Shown piece by piece: positions 1-8,763 of a stretch of 50,005 nt of DNA. Each line of letters begins with the position of its first letter. Position 1 is the first letter of the stretch. The translations under genes and the position numbers were made by a program. This DNA comes from an uncultured Lachnospiraceae bacterium (GTDB lineage: Bacteria > Bacillota > Clostridia > Lachnospirales > Lachnospiraceae). Under the pieces are notes generated by a model. It did no database searches. It saw only the letters and a list, made by a program, of their open reading frames with translations, and had not been told where the DNA came from. Location: contig CAJUQJ010000030.1 of NCBI GenBank assembly GCA_910588215.1, positions 1 through 50,005 on the forward strand. The letters run 5' to 3'.

Positions 1-3
1 ATA

Positions 4-45
4 GCCCCTTATAGGGGCAGAGCAGGCTACCGGCTAAGCCGGTAG
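4..45. other. Two adjacent inverted repeats beyond the 3' end of the exonuclease gene
   Basis: Arms GCCCC/GGGGC (4-8 and 14-18) and CTACCGGC/GCCGGTAG (27-34 and 38-45) form two short GC-rich hairpins just downstream of the minus-strand gene that stops at 53. Neither is followed by a T-run, so an intrinsic terminator is only possible, not shown. Confidence 0.35.
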
Positions 46-52
46 TCCTGAC

Positions 53-1156
53 TCAGTATGTTTTGGCCATCTTACGGAGCAGATACTGTGCATAGCGCGA
101 GAAAAAGAGGCGATCCGTCTTTAACTCGTCAGTCAGCTCGAAGAAGAGTTCTTTGCTTTTATAGTCCCTTTTGAAAAAAGGTTCGGTAAAAACATCCCAT
201 TGCGGCAGATACGCAGCATACTTACGAGTATAGCAGTTAGCGGCATTGGCCTGTACGCGGTGTTCCTTATCTACGAAGGATGAGACCGATTTGTGCAGTG
301 CGGTATCCTCGGCAGGAAGATAATAGTAATCTTTATAGTTGGAATAGAAGTATTTCATTTCCTCTTCATAAAGCGGAACTTTCAGGATGCCTTCCGTGCC
401 CTCGCCGCTGAAATAACAGCTGTTGGAAAGTGTGGAGATCGCAAGCGGCAGGGAACTGGGAAGTTCCAGTTTCATAAGAAGCTCCTTCCTGCTATGTCCA
501 TGATAATCCACAAAGCTGTTGGATTGCACTTTTCTGGCCTTTACAGGACAGTTAAACAAGTCGTAGAAGGCAAGCAGGGGCAGAATCTGCAGCATTCCCT
601 TCATATCGTCCATGTTATGAAGAAGTAAGAAGTGACATGCATCTTCCTGGGGCTTCTCTACATATTCATGATATAGACCGATCAATTCTCTGCCGTTGTA
701 GATATCTTCACGATTGATGCCCATCAGCTCTTCCAGTGTTTTCTGCTTGCAGTTGGGTGAGTGCAGGAAGAACTTGTAAGGGACCACACGCTTGTAGATA
801 TCAATGCCTTCATGGTCATCAAAAGTGTATGGCAGTTCATATTGCCCGCACTTCTGCAGTAGATACGGCAGGTCGAAATTATTGCCGTTAAAATGAATCA
901 GGTGCGTGTACTGTGATGCAAATGTGAAAAACTCCTTCAGTATCAGCACCTCCTCCTCCGGCTTGTCGGCGAACCATTGCCTGATGCGCCAATGGCCGGC
1001 TTGATAGAAGGCTGATCCGATCAGATAGAGATAAGAGTTTTTGGCAGTAAATCCGGTGGTTTCAATATCGACAAACAGTACTTTATCCATGGGAGCAATC
1101 CGCTCGATCGGATACTGTATCGTAAAATTTTTGCAAGCTTGATTATTTGTCCGCAT
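53..1156 (-). CDS. RNase H-fold (DEDD-type) exonuclease domain protein, YprB-like
   Basis: A 367-residue predicted 3'-5' exonuclease of the RNase_H_2 (YprB-like) family, acting on nucleic acid in the cytoplasm; its in vivo substrate is unknown. The N-terminal half carries the DEDD pattern: FVDIETTG at about residues 28-35 (Asp30/Glu32 as metal ligands), HFNGNNFDLPYL in the middle and HNMDDMKGML near residue 185. The C-terminal half has no motif I recognise. The ATG at 1156 is chosen because AAAGGAG lies six bases upstream; an in-frame TTG further out has no such site. It is transcribed away from the rnf operon and shares the intergenic region with it. The family call is good; a physiological role cannot be given. 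Confidence 0.8.
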   Translation of the reverse strand: MRTNNQACKNFTIQYPIERIAPMDKVLFVDIETTGFTAKNSYLYLIGSAFYQAGHWRIRQWFADKPEEEVLILKEFFTFASQYTHLIHFNGNNFDLPYLLQKCGQYELPYTFDDHEGIDIYKRVVPYKFFLHSPNCKQKTLEELMGINREDIYNGRELIGLYHEYVEKPQEDACHFLLLHNMDDMKGMLQILPLLAFYDLFNCPVKARKVQSNSFVDYHGHSRKELLMKLELPSSLPLAISTLSNSCYFSGEGTEGILKVPLYEEEMKYFYSNYKDYYYLPAEDTALHKSVSSFVDKEHRVQANAANCYTRKYAAYLPQWDVFTEPFFKRDYKSKELFFELTDELKTDRLFFSRYAQYLLRKMAKTY

Positions 1157-1406
1157 ATTTGTCTCCTTTATAGAAATCAATGGATACTATTCACGGTGCC
1201 CTGCACCCCGCTGCAAGGCATCCGGCCGATAACTTTACGGTTTCAGCTAACTACAGTATATACTAACATATTTTTTGAAACAGCAGTAGTTTTTTTCGTC
1301 GAAAAATAGTATATTTATAGAGTGGGTTATTTTTTACCCACGCAGCCTGCCGAACAATTGGCAGCATATGATGAGAGTTATTATAAACAGAAAAGAGGGG
1401 CAAAGA
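1157..1406. promoter_or_regulatory. Divergent intergenic region between the exonuclease gene and rnfC
   Basis: AT-rich 250-bp region that must hold both promoters. Possible -10-like hexamers for rnf are TATACT (1259-1264) and TATATT (1310-1315); neither has a convincing -35 at 17 bp. The rnfC leader contains two inverted repeats: GTGGGT/ACCCAC (1322-1327, 1336-1341) around a T-rich loop and CTGCC/GGCAG (1347-1351, 1360-1364). A 13-base word at 1340-1352 recurs at 25939-25951, also inside a hairpin. Confidence 0.4.
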
Positions 1407-2726
1407 ATGGCGAAGTTAACATTTAAGGGCGGGATCCATCCTTATGATGGTAAAGAATTGTCTAAGGATAAGCCCATTAAGGCTGTACTGCCGAAGGGGG
1501 ATCTGGTATATCCGCTGTCACAGCATATCGGTGCGCCGGCTAAACCGATCGTAGAGAAGGGAGACCGTGTGCTGACAGGACAGAAGATCGCGGAGGCGGG
1601 TGGATTTGTGTCGGCGCCTGTCTACGCTACCGTTTCGGGGACTGTCAAGTCGATCGAGCCAAGACGCGTAGTTACTGGCGATAACGTGATGAGTATTATC
1701 GTGGAGAATGACGGGCTATATGAGGAAGTGGAATATCCGGAGGTCAAACCGCTTGAGGAGATGACCAGGGATGAGATCATTGAGCGGATCAAGGAAGCAG
1801 GTATCGTAGGTATGGGTGGGGCCGGTTTTCCGACTTATATCAAGCTTTCACCCAAGGAGCCGGAGAAGATAGAGTATGTGATCGCTAACTGTGCCGAGTG
1901 TGAACCGTATCTGACTTCTGACTACAGAAGGATGCTGGAAGAACCAGATAAACTGGTAGATGGAATCAGAGTCTATCTGAAGCTGTTTGAGAACGCCAGG
2001 GCCATACTTGCGGTGGAAGACAATAAACCGGACTGCATAGAGCTTTTGAAGAACCTGACGAAGGATGAATTGCGTATCAGTGTCAAAGAGCTGAGAACCA
2101 AATATCCCCAGGGAGCTGAGAGACAGATCATCTATGCGACGACCGGCAGATCGATCAATTCCTCGATGCTGCCGGCAGATGCAGGGTGTGTGGTCAACAA
2201 TGTAGATACGATCGTGGCGGTATACCATGCGGTCTATGAAGGTAAACCATTGATGAATCGTATCGTGACCGTGACTGGTGATGCGGTGGCCGATCCGCGG
2301 AATTTTATTGTACGGATCGGCACGAACTACCATGAGCTGATCGAGGAAGCAGGTGGGTTTAAGCAGGAGCCGGTGAAGATCATTTCCGGCGGACCGATGA
2401 TGGGATTCGGAATTTTTGACTTGAATGTGCCGACGACGAAGACGGCATCGGCGCTTCTGTGTCTGACCGAGGATGACGTGTCACGGATGGAGCCGAGTGC
2501 GTGCATTAATTGCGGGCGCTGTGTGGAGGCATGTCCCAGTCGTCTCGTGCCCAGCAAGCTGGCGGATTTTGCAGAGCACTATGACGAGGAGGAATTCCTT
2601 TCCTACGATGGAATGGAGTGTTGCGAGTGTGGCTGCTGCAGTTTTGTCTGTCCGGCGAAGCGTTCTCTGACGCAGTCCATCAAATCCATGCGTAAGATGC
2701 AGCTTGCCAAGAAGAAAAAGAAGTAA
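1407..2726 (+). CDS. rnfC: RNF complex subunit C, NADH-binding iron-sulfur subunit
   Basis: Peripheral subunit of the ferredoxin:NAD+ oxidoreductase (RNF) that couples electron flow to sodium or proton export; in this family it is the NAD(H)-reactive subunit with FMN and two [4Fe-4S] clusters. The 439-residue protein shows the N-terminal RnfC barrel-sandwich segment, a glycine-rich GMGGAGFPT loop near residue 140, and two C-terminal ferredoxin motifs, CINCGRCVEACP and CCECGCCSFVCP. The ATG at 1407 is preferred over an in-frame ATG at 1368 because AGAGGGG lies six bases upstream and translation then begins with the conserved MAKLTFKGGIHP. It is the first gene of rnfCDGEAB, the usual order in clostridia. 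Confidence 0.95.
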   Translation: MAKLTFKGGIHPYDGKELSKDKPIKAVLPKGDLVYPLSQHIGAPAKPIVEKGDRVLTGQKIAEAGGFVSAPVYATVSGTVKSIEPRRVVTGDNVMSIIVENDGLYEEVEYPEVKPLEEMTRDEIIERIKEAGIVGMGGAGFPTYIKLSPKEPEKIEYVIANCAECEPYLTSDYRRMLEEPDKLVDGIRVYLKLFENARAILAVEDNKPDCIELLKNLTKDELRISVKELRTKYPQGAERQIIYATTGRSINSSMLPADAGCVVNNVDTIVAVYHAVYEGKPLMNRIVTVTGDAVADPRNFIVRIGTNYHELIEEAGGFKQEPVKIISGGPMMGFGIFDLNVPTTKTASALLCLTEDDVSRMEPSACINCGRCVEACPSRLVPSKLADFAEHYDEEEFLSYDGMECCECGCCSFVCPAKRSLTQSIKSMRKMQLAKKKKK

Positions 2727-2752
2727 GGAAGAAAGGAGTACATAACTAAGAG

Positions 2753-3685
2753 ATGAGCGACTTAATGAAAGTATCGTCCAATCCGCATGTCAGATCCAAG
2801 ACCGACACGAGCAATATCATGCTGACAGTAGTGATCGCGCTTCTTCCTGCTGCAGGATTTGGAATCTATAATTTCGGACTTGATGCACTGATCTTGATTT
2901 TGGTGACAGTGGCATCCACAGTGCTGACGGAATTTATTTTTGAGAAAATATGTAAGAGAAAAGTAACGATAGGAGATTATTCGGCGGTAGTGACAGGACT
3001 GCTGCTGGCCATGAACCTGCCGGTTTCGGCACCATGGTGGATCGGAGTCGTGGGTGGTGTGTTTGCGATCCTGGTGGTGAAGATGTTGTTTGGCGGACTG
3101 GGACAGAATTTCATGAATCCGGCGTTGGGAGGCAGATGTTTTCTGTTGATCTCTTTTACCTCGATCATGACAAACTTTGACTGCGATGCCTATGCAGGGG
3201 CAACGCCATTAGCTAACTTAAAGAGTGGAGAGGCAGTCGATATTTTGGATATGGTGATCGGAAGGACAGCGGGAACGATCGGAGAGACATCTATGATCGC
3301 GATTGTGATCGGCGCCTGCATTCTGATCCTGATGGGCGTCATCGATCTGCGCATTCCCGGAAGCTACATAGTGGGGTTCGTAATCTTTATCAGTATATTC
3401 GGCGGACACGGATTCGACTGGGCTTATATTTCGGCACATTTGGCCGGCGGCGGATTAATGCTGGGTGCATTCTTTATGGCAACGGACTATGTGACAAGAC
3501 CGATCACGAAGAACGGACAGTATCTGTTTGGTATCTTACTGGGCATCCTTACGGGTATTTTCCGTATTTTCGGACCATCCTCTGAAGGGGTATCCTATGC
3601 GATCATTATCGGCAACCTGCTGGTACCACTTATTGAGAAGATCACTCTTCCGACAGCGTTTGGTAAAGGAGGCGTGCGAAAATGA
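2753..3685 (+). CDS. rnfD: RNF complex subunit D, FMN-bearing membrane subunit
   Basis: Integral membrane subunit of RNF, 310 residues with many hydrophobic helices, homologous to NqrB. The covalent FMN attachment motif is present as AGAT (Thr151) in the sequence DAYAGATPL. An AAAGGAG site precedes the ATG. Its stop codon overlaps the ATG of rnfG (ATGA), indicating translational coupling. Length and motif are normal for the family, and nothing suggests loss of function. Confidence 0.95.
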   Translation: MSDLMKVSSNPHVRSKTDTSNIMLTVVIALLPAAGFGIYNFGLDALILILVTVASTVLTEFIFEKICKRKVTIGDYSAVVTGLLLAMNLPVSAPWWIGVVGGVFAILVVKMLFGGLGQNFMNPALGGRCFLLISFTSIMTNFDCDAYAGATPLANLKSGEAVDILDMVIGRTAGTIGETSMIAIVIGACILILMGVIDLRIPGSYIVGFVIFISIFGGHGFDWAYISAHLAGGGLMLGAFFMATDYVTRPITKNGQYLFGILLGILTGIFRIFGPSSEGVSYAIIIGNLLVPLIEKITLPTAFGKGGVRK

Positions 3686-4290
3686 AAGAAATGATGAAGA
3701 ATACAGGGATCATGCTTGTGATCACATTGGTGGCGGGTCTGATCCTGGGATTTGTATATCAGATCACGAAGGATCCTATTGCCGAACAGACGGCGAAGAA
3801 GAAGCAGGAGGCATGTCAGGAAGTGTTTGAGGATGCTGCTTCATTTGAGCCGGTAGAGGTAGAACAGCCGGATGCCGCCATGTGGGAGGCAGAGGGATAT
3901 GGTCAGGAGCATATTGATGAAGTAATGAGTGCGCTGGATGCTTCTGGCAGTCTGTTGGGTTACGTGATCACCGTGACGACGAAAGAAGGATACGGAGGTG
4001 ATATCCAGTTTGCGGTTGGCGTGCGCCTGGACGGTACGGTGAACGGTATGTCGATCTTAGATATTGCGGAGACAGCCGGTCTTGGTATGCGCGCGGAGGA
4101 TGTTTTGAAACCGCAGTTTGCCGGAAAACAGACAGATAAGTTTGAATATACGAAGAGTGGGGCGACATCGGAGAATCAGATTGATGCGATTTCCGGTGCT
4201 ACCATTACGACGAATGCGGTGACTAATGGAGTCAACGCGGGGCTTTACTATTTCCAGACAGAGTTGGGAGGGGGTAGTGAGAATGAATAG
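3682..4290 (+). CDS. rnfG: RNF complex subunit G, covalent FMN subunit
   Basis: A 202-residue subunit with one N-terminal transmembrane helix (about residues 8-27) and an extracytoplasmic FMN-binding domain. The flavinylation motif SGAT with Thr174 is in DAISGATITTNAV; FMN is attached through a phosphoester bond in this family, normally by an ApbE transferase, and no apbE is in the window. It overlaps rnfD by four bases at the start and rnfE by eight bases at the end, so the operon is tightly coupled. Confidence 0.95.
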   Translation: MKEMMKNTGIMLVITLVAGLILGFVYQITKDPIAEQTAKKKQEACQEVFEDAASFEPVEVEQPDAAMWEAEGYGQEHIDEVMSALDASGSLLGYVITVTTKEGYGGDIQFAVGVRLDGTVNGMSILDIAETAGLGMRAEDVLKPQFAGKQTDKFEYTKSGATSENQIDAISGATITTNAVTNGVNAGLYYFQTELGGGSENE

Positions 4291-5026
4291 TGCAAAAGAA
4301 CGTCTTGTAAACGGTATTGTGAAGGAGAACCCGACCTTTGTGCTGATGCTTGGTATGTGTCCGACACTGGCGGTCACCACATCGGCGGTCAATGGCCTGG
4401 GTATGGGGCTTACCACCATGGCAGTGCTTGCGCTCAGCAATGTATTCATCTCTTTGCTGCGCAATATCATACCGGATAAGGTGCGTATCCCTGCATTTAT
4501 TGTTATCATTGCATCTTTTGTTACAGTGGTGGAACTGCTGTTACAGGGATATATTCCTTTTCTGTATGACTCATTGGGCCTTTATATTCCGCTGATCGTT
4601 GTAAACTGCATAATCTTAGGGCGTGCAGAGGCCTATGCCTATAAGAATCCGGTGCTGCCGTCTTTATTTGACGGGATCGGTATGGGACTTGGATTTTCAG
4701 TGGCATTGACCTGTATTGGTGCGGTCCGTGAGCTTCTGGGTGCAGGGGAGATCTTTGGCATTCATGTGATGCCGGAAAGCTTTGTACCTGTCAGCATTTT
4801 TATCATGGCACCAGGAGCATTCTTTGTGCTGGCAATTTTGACTGCGATCCAAAACAAGGTGAAGATCAACGGGGAGAAGAAAGGCAAGGATATGTCTAAA
4901 ATACAATCCGGATGTGGCAATGACTGCATGAACTGTTCCGATACCGGCTGTGCGCACAGGCTATATGACGAGAAGGCAGGCAGTACGAGTGGCGGACAGA
5001 TGAAGGAGGGGGAGAAGAATGGTTAA
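4283..5026 (+). CDS. rnfE: RNF complex subunit E with a cysteine-rich C-terminal tail
   Basis: Membrane subunit of RNF, homologous to NqrD, 247 residues. The start at 4283 overlaps the end of rnfG and begins MNSAKERLVNGIVKENP, as expected for RnfE; an upstream in-frame ATG at 4226 lies deep inside rnfG and is rejected. The membrane core ends near residue 205. A hydrophilic tail of about 40 residues follows with five cysteines: GCGNDCMNCSDTGC plus flanking lysine- and glycine-rich sequence. A typical RnfE stops soon after the last helix, so the tail is unusual and could bind a metal or a cluster; that is inference. It overlaps rnfA by eight bases. Confidence 0.93.
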   Translation: MNSAKERLVNGIVKENPTFVLMLGMCPTLAVTTSAVNGLGMGLTTMAVLALSNVFISLLRNIIPDKVRIPAFIVIIASFVTVVELLLQGYIPFLYDSLGLYIPLIVVNCIILGRAEAYAYKNPVLPSLFDGIGMGLGFSVALTCIGAVRELLGAGEIFGIHVMPESFVPVSIFIMAPGAFFVLAILTAIQNKVKINGEKKGKDMSKIQSGCGNDCMNCSDTGCAHRLYDEKAGSTSGGQMKEGEKNG

Positions 5027-5597
5027 GGATCTGCTGGTAATTTTAATTGCATCCTCTTTGGTGAATAACGTTGTTTTGAGTCAGTTTCTGGGGTTATGCC
5101 CGTTCCTTGGCGTATCGAAGAAGACAGATACAGCAACGGGTATGGGAGTGGCAGTCATCTTCGTTATTACACTGGCTTCTGCCGTGGCGGGGGCAATCTA
5201 TCAATATATTTTAAAGCCTTTGGACATTACCTACCTGCAGACGATCGTGTTTATTCTTGTAATAGCGGCATTGGTGCAGTTTGTGGAAATGTTTCTTAAG
5301 AAATTCATTCCGGCTCTGTACCAGTCATTAGGGGTTTATTTGCCACTGATCACGACAAACTGTGCCGTGCTCGGTGTAGCGCTTACCAATGTGCAGAAGG
5401 ACTACGGTATTTTGACCGGCATCGTGAATGGATTTGCGACAGCGGTTGGATTTACGATTTCTATCGTGATCTTGGCAGGTATTCGGGAGAAATTAAAATA
5501 TAATGATATACCGGAATCTTTTCAGGGAATGCCGATCGTCCTTGTTACGGCAGGACTGATGGCGATCGCTTTCTGTGGCTTTTCGGGTTTGTTATAA
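5019..5597 (+). CDS. rnfA: RNF complex subunit A
   Basis: A 192-residue polytopic membrane protein of the RnfA/NqrE family. It shows the conserved N-terminal VNNVVLSQFLGLCPFLGVSK and the mid-protein TTNCAVLGVAL, each containing the cysteine known in this family to help bind a membrane-embedded [2Fe-2S] cluster together with RnfE. The start codon overlaps the end of rnfE and has GGAGGGGGAG a few bases upstream. Confidence 0.95.
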   Translation: MVKDLLVILIASSLVNNVVLSQFLGLCPFLGVSKKTDTATGMGVAVIFVITLASAVAGAIYQYILKPLDITYLQTIVFILVIAALVQFVEMFLKKFIPALYQSLGVYLPLITTNCAVLGVALTNVQKDYGILTGIVNGFATAVGFTISIVILAGIREKLKYNDIPESFQGMPIVLVTAGLMAIAFCGFSGLL

Positions 5598-5657
5598 TAT
5601 TCATTAGGGCAGTGGTATTTATGAAAAACTGTGCTAATAAAGAAGGGATGGCAGAGT

Positions 5658-6449
5658 ATGAGTATGACCGGAATCTTAATGGCAACAGCGGTCGTGGGAG
5701 CAGTCGGATTGTTTGTCGGATTGTTTCTGGGAGTTGCCGGTATCAAATTTAAAGTAGAGGTAGATGAGAAAGAGGAAGCCGTGCTGGGGGTTCTTCCGGG
5801 GAATAATTGCGGCGGATGCGGATATGCGGGTTGTTCCGGACTGGCGGCAGCGATCGCTAAGGGCGAGGCCCCGGTCAACGCCTGCCCGGTGGGCGGCGAG
5901 AAGGTCGGTCAACAGATCGCACAGATTATGGGAGTCGAAGCGGGCGACAGCGTACGTCAGGTAGCGTTTGTGCGATGCCAGGGTGACAGAGAGCGCACAA
6001 GAATGGACTACGATTACAGTGGCATTGAAGATTGCCGCATGTTGTCTTTCGTACCGAACGGTGGGCCGAAAACCTGTAATGACGGATGTCTTGGATTTGG
6101 GAGCTGCGTCAAGGTATGTCCGTTCGATGCGATCCATGTGGTCAATGGTGTGGCGGTAGTGGATAAGGAGGCGTGTAAGGCCTGCGGCAAATGTATTGCT
6201 GTATGCCCGAAGAATCTGATCACACTGATTCCGTATGACGCGAAGCATGTGGTGGCATGCAGTTCCAGGGAAAAGGGTCCAGCTACGATCAAAGCCTGTG
6301 ACGTGGGCTGTATCGCGTGTCAGCTATGTAAGCGGAACTGTCCTGCAGATGCGATAACGATCGAAGATTTTCATGCTATCATAGATCAGGATAAGTGTAC
6401 GGGCTGCGGTACCTGTAAGGAGAAGTGCCCGAAGAAGGTGATCGTTTGA
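5658..6449 (+). CDS. rnfB: RNF complex subunit B, polyferredoxin
   Basis: Electron-entry subunit of RNF, 263 residues, receiving electrons from reduced ferredoxin. After one N-terminal transmembrane helix it carries the four-cysteine Fe-S domain (CGGCGYAGC ... CPVGG, near residues 45-80). Four CxxCxxCxxxCP-like ferredoxin motifs follow: CLGFGSCVKVCP, CKACGKCIAVCP, CIACQLCKRNCP and CTGCGTCKEKCP. The ATG at 5658 is chosen (AGAAGGG ten bases upstream, MSMTGILMATA start); an in-frame ATG at 5631 lacks a site. A 60-bp gap separates it from rnfA. Confidence 0.95.
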   Translation: MSMTGILMATAVVGAVGLFVGLFLGVAGIKFKVEVDEKEEAVLGVLPGNNCGGCGYAGCSGLAAAIAKGEAPVNACPVGGEKVGQQIAQIMGVEAGDSVRQVAFVRCQGDRERTRMDYDYSGIEDCRMLSFVPNGGPKTCNDGCLGFGSCVKVCPFDAIHVVNGVAVVDKEACKACGKCIAVCPKNLITLIPYDAKHVVACSSREKGPATIKACDVGCIACQLCKRNCPADAITIEDFHAIIDQDKCTGCGTCKEKCPKKVIV

Positions 6450-6534
6450 CATACTTGCGGCCGGTGAGATCTGCCGTGTATTGTTGTCGATCAGGCGAAG
6501 AGCAGCTGACAAAGAGAAGGAGAGGTTTGATAGA

Positions 6535-7560
6535 ATGAGTACAGTGACACTTGGCAAGACTGGGATCACAGCGAACAAGAATGGATTCGGCGCACTTCCG
6601 ATCCAGAGAATTTCAGATGAAGAGGCGGTAAATCTGCTGCGAAAAGCATATAATAACGGTATCACCTTTTTTGATACGGCAAGGTGGTATACGGACAGCG
6701 AGCATAAGATTGGGCTGGCCTTTGCGAAGATACGTGATAAAATATATATTGCGACGAAGACCGGGGCGCAGAATGCAGAAGATTTTCGGAAGGATCTGGA
6801 GATCAGCCTGCAGGAGCTGCAGACAGGATATATCGATCTGTACCAGTTCCACAATCCGGCATTCTGCCCGAAGCCTGGAGATGACAGTGGGCTGTATGAT
6901 GCGGCCATGGAGGCTAAAGCGCAGGGGAAAATCCGGCATATCGGTATCACAAATCACCGTCTGGCAGTAGCGCATGAGGCAGTGGACAGTGGCCTGTATG
7001 AGACATTGCAGTTCCCTTTCTGTTATCTAGCGACTGATAAAGACATCGAACTGGTCGAGAAATGCCGGAAAGAAAATATGGGATTTATTGCCATGAAGGC
7101 ATTGTCCGGCGGGTTGATCAATAATTCGGCGGCGGCGTATGCTTATCTGGCACAGTACGACAATGTGCTTCCAATCTGGGGTGTGCAGAGAGAGTCTGAG
7201 TTGGATGAATTTCTTTCTTATATTCAGGAACCGCCTGTTATGACTGAGGAGCTTGCAGAGGTGATCCGCCATGACAGAGAGGAACTTCTCGGTGACTTCT
7301 GCAGGGGCTGCGGTTACTGTATGCCCTGTCCGGCGGGAATCGAGATTAATAACTGTGCAAGAATGTCTTTGCTTTTGCGGCGTTCTCCGTCTGCGGGCCA
7401 TTTGAGTCCGGAAGGACAGCAGAAGATGATGAAGATCGAGAACTGCATTCACTGTGGTCAGTGTAAGAGCAAATGTCCGTACGGATTAGACACACCGGCT
7501 CTGCTGCAGAAGAATCTGGAGGATTATAAGAAGGTTCTGGCAGGAGAAGTGCAGGTATAA
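6535..7560 (+). CDS. Aldo/keto reductase with C-terminal ferredoxin domain
   Basis: A 341-residue cytoplasmic oxidoreductase. Residues 1-240 are an aldo/keto reductase TIM barrel (VTLGKTGITANKNGFGALPIQ, then FFDTARWYTDSEHKIG with the catalytic Asp/Tyr region). The C-terminus carries two four-cysteine clusters, CRGCGYCMPCP and CIHCGQCKSKCP, as in the clostridial AKR-plus-[4Fe-4S] family. The substrate is unknown. The start at 6535 follows AGAAGGAGAGG; the ORF is open further upstream but has no site there. It lies 85 bp after rnfB on the same strand and may be cotranscribed, which would fit a link to ferredoxin. Confidence 0.85.
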   Translation: MSTVTLGKTGITANKNGFGALPIQRISDEEAVNLLRKAYNNGITFFDTARWYTDSEHKIGLAFAKIRDKIYIATKTGAQNAEDFRKDLEISLQELQTGYIDLYQFHNPAFCPKPGDDSGLYDAAMEAKAQGKIRHIGITNHRLAVAHEAVDSGLYETLQFPFCYLATDKDIELVEKCRKENMGFIAMKALSGGLINNSAAAYAYLAQYDNVLPIWGVQRESELDEFLSYIQEPPVMTEELAEVIRHDREELLGDFCRGCGYCMPCPAGIEINNCARMSLLLRRSPSAGHLSPEGQQKMMKIENCIHCGQCKSKCPYGLDTPALLQKNLEDYKKVLAGEVQV

Positions 7561-7572
7561 GGAGGTTTTCAT

Positions 7573-8763
7573 ATGAAGTTACCGGGAGAAGACGAACCCG
7601 TAGGAACAGGTCTTCCTGTCGTCTATATGGTAGTCGGGGTTTCTACGTTTGTACTAGTTCTTTTGTTTGCCGTATTGAAGAGCAATGACGGCAAGAACAG
7701 AGGCAGTGATTACTTGAAGGAGATGCAGCAGAAGGAAGAGATGGCAGCTGCAGAATCCGAGGCACAGCTGCCGGATGAACCGGAGAAGAAACTGCGTGCC
7801 GAGGACTTGGACTTCTGGGATATGTATCCGGTGGAGGAAGAGGCGGAGACGGAGACCGGGAACTCCCGGGAGGAGACGGCGAAGTCTGAGAGGTCCACTT
7901 TTGCGGAAAAAGCAAAACGGGTGGAGGAAGAAGAGAAAGAACGGCAGGAATTGAGTAAGGCGAAGGAGCAGGAACAGGCGAAGAACGATCCGGCGACGGA
8001 CGGTAGACACACACAGGTCACGAACAGAGACGGGACGGAAGAGTGGGTGATGCTCAATCCGTACCTTAAGAAAAACACCTATGATTTTACGAATCTGGAG
8101 GAAAAAGCCGGTCTGAGACGCTATATGGAAAACGGAAAGAAGATTTCTTACGTTGGCGTAGATCTCTCCAAACAGAATGGAGATGTAAATTTTAACAGCA
8201 TGAAGGCGGCAGGGGTGGATTACGTGATGATCCGTCTGGGTGGCCGTGGATACAGCACCGGGCAGATCTCCCTGGATGAGAACTTCAAGAAGAATATTGA
8301 GGGTGCTGCTGCTGCCGGTCTGGACATTGGTGTTTACTTTTATTCGCAGGCTATCTCTCAGGAAGAGGCGATTCAGGAAGTGAATTTCGTAATCCAGAAT
8401 CTGGAGCCATACAGAGCAAATGTTAAATACCCGATAGCTTTTGATATGGAATTTGTGGCCAATGATACGGCGAGAATAGACAGTTTGACTAAGGATGAGA
8501 AGACAAATATCGCGACTTCTTTTCTGGAAAGCGTGAAGGCCGCAGGATATGTTCCCATGATTTATGGAGATAAGGAATGGCTGATCAAGGAGATTGATCT
8601 TGCCAGGCTGCAGAGCTATGATGTGTGGCTTGTGCAGGAACAGGAGCTGCCGGACTATCCGTATCAGTTTACCATGTGGCAGTATTCCACCGAAGGTGTT
8701 GTAAACGGTGTGAGCGGGGATGCTAATCTGAATATCAGTTTTGTGGGTTATTCGCAGCGGTAA
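7573..8763 (+). CDS. Membrane-anchored GH25 lysozyme-type muramidase
   Basis: A 396-residue peptidoglycan hydrolase. A single transmembrane helix at residues 15-36 is followed by a long, highly charged, probably coiled-coil or extended linker (about 45-140) and then a GH25 domain from about residue 190. Family motifs are GVDLSKQNGDVNF (Asp197), AFDMEF (Asp291, Glu293) and the C-terminal QYS...GVSGDANLN. The architecture places the catalytic domain outside the membrane. AGGAGG lies seven bases upstream of the ATG, directly after the aldo/keto reductase stop codon. Its 3' end overlaps the convergent gene at 8748 by 16 bp. Confidence 0.9.
   Translation: MKLPGEDEPVGTGLPVVYMVVGVSTFVLVLLFAVLKSNDGKNRGSDYLKEMQQKEEMAAAESEAQLPDEPEKKLRAEDLDFWDMYPVEEEAETETGNSREETAKSERSTFAEKAKRVEEEEKERQELSKAKEQEQAKNDPATDGRHTQVTNRDGTEEWVMLNPYLKKNTYDFTNLEEKAGLRRYMENGKKISYVGVDLSKQNGDVNFNSMKAAGVDYVMIRLGGRGYSTGQISLDENFKKNIEGAAAAGLDIGVYFYSQAISQEEAIQEVNFVIQNLEPYRANVKYPIAFDMEFVANDTARIDSLTKDEKTNIATSFLESVKAAGYVPMIYGDKEWLIKEIDLARLQSYDVWLVQEQELPDYPYQFTMWQYSTEGVVNGVSGDANLNISFVGYSQR

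Noticed and set aside
1368..1406. Upstream ATG of rnfC at 1368
   Set aside because: It has no ribosome site and lies at the edge of the CTGCC/GGCAG hairpin; the ATG at 1407 fits both spacing and homology.
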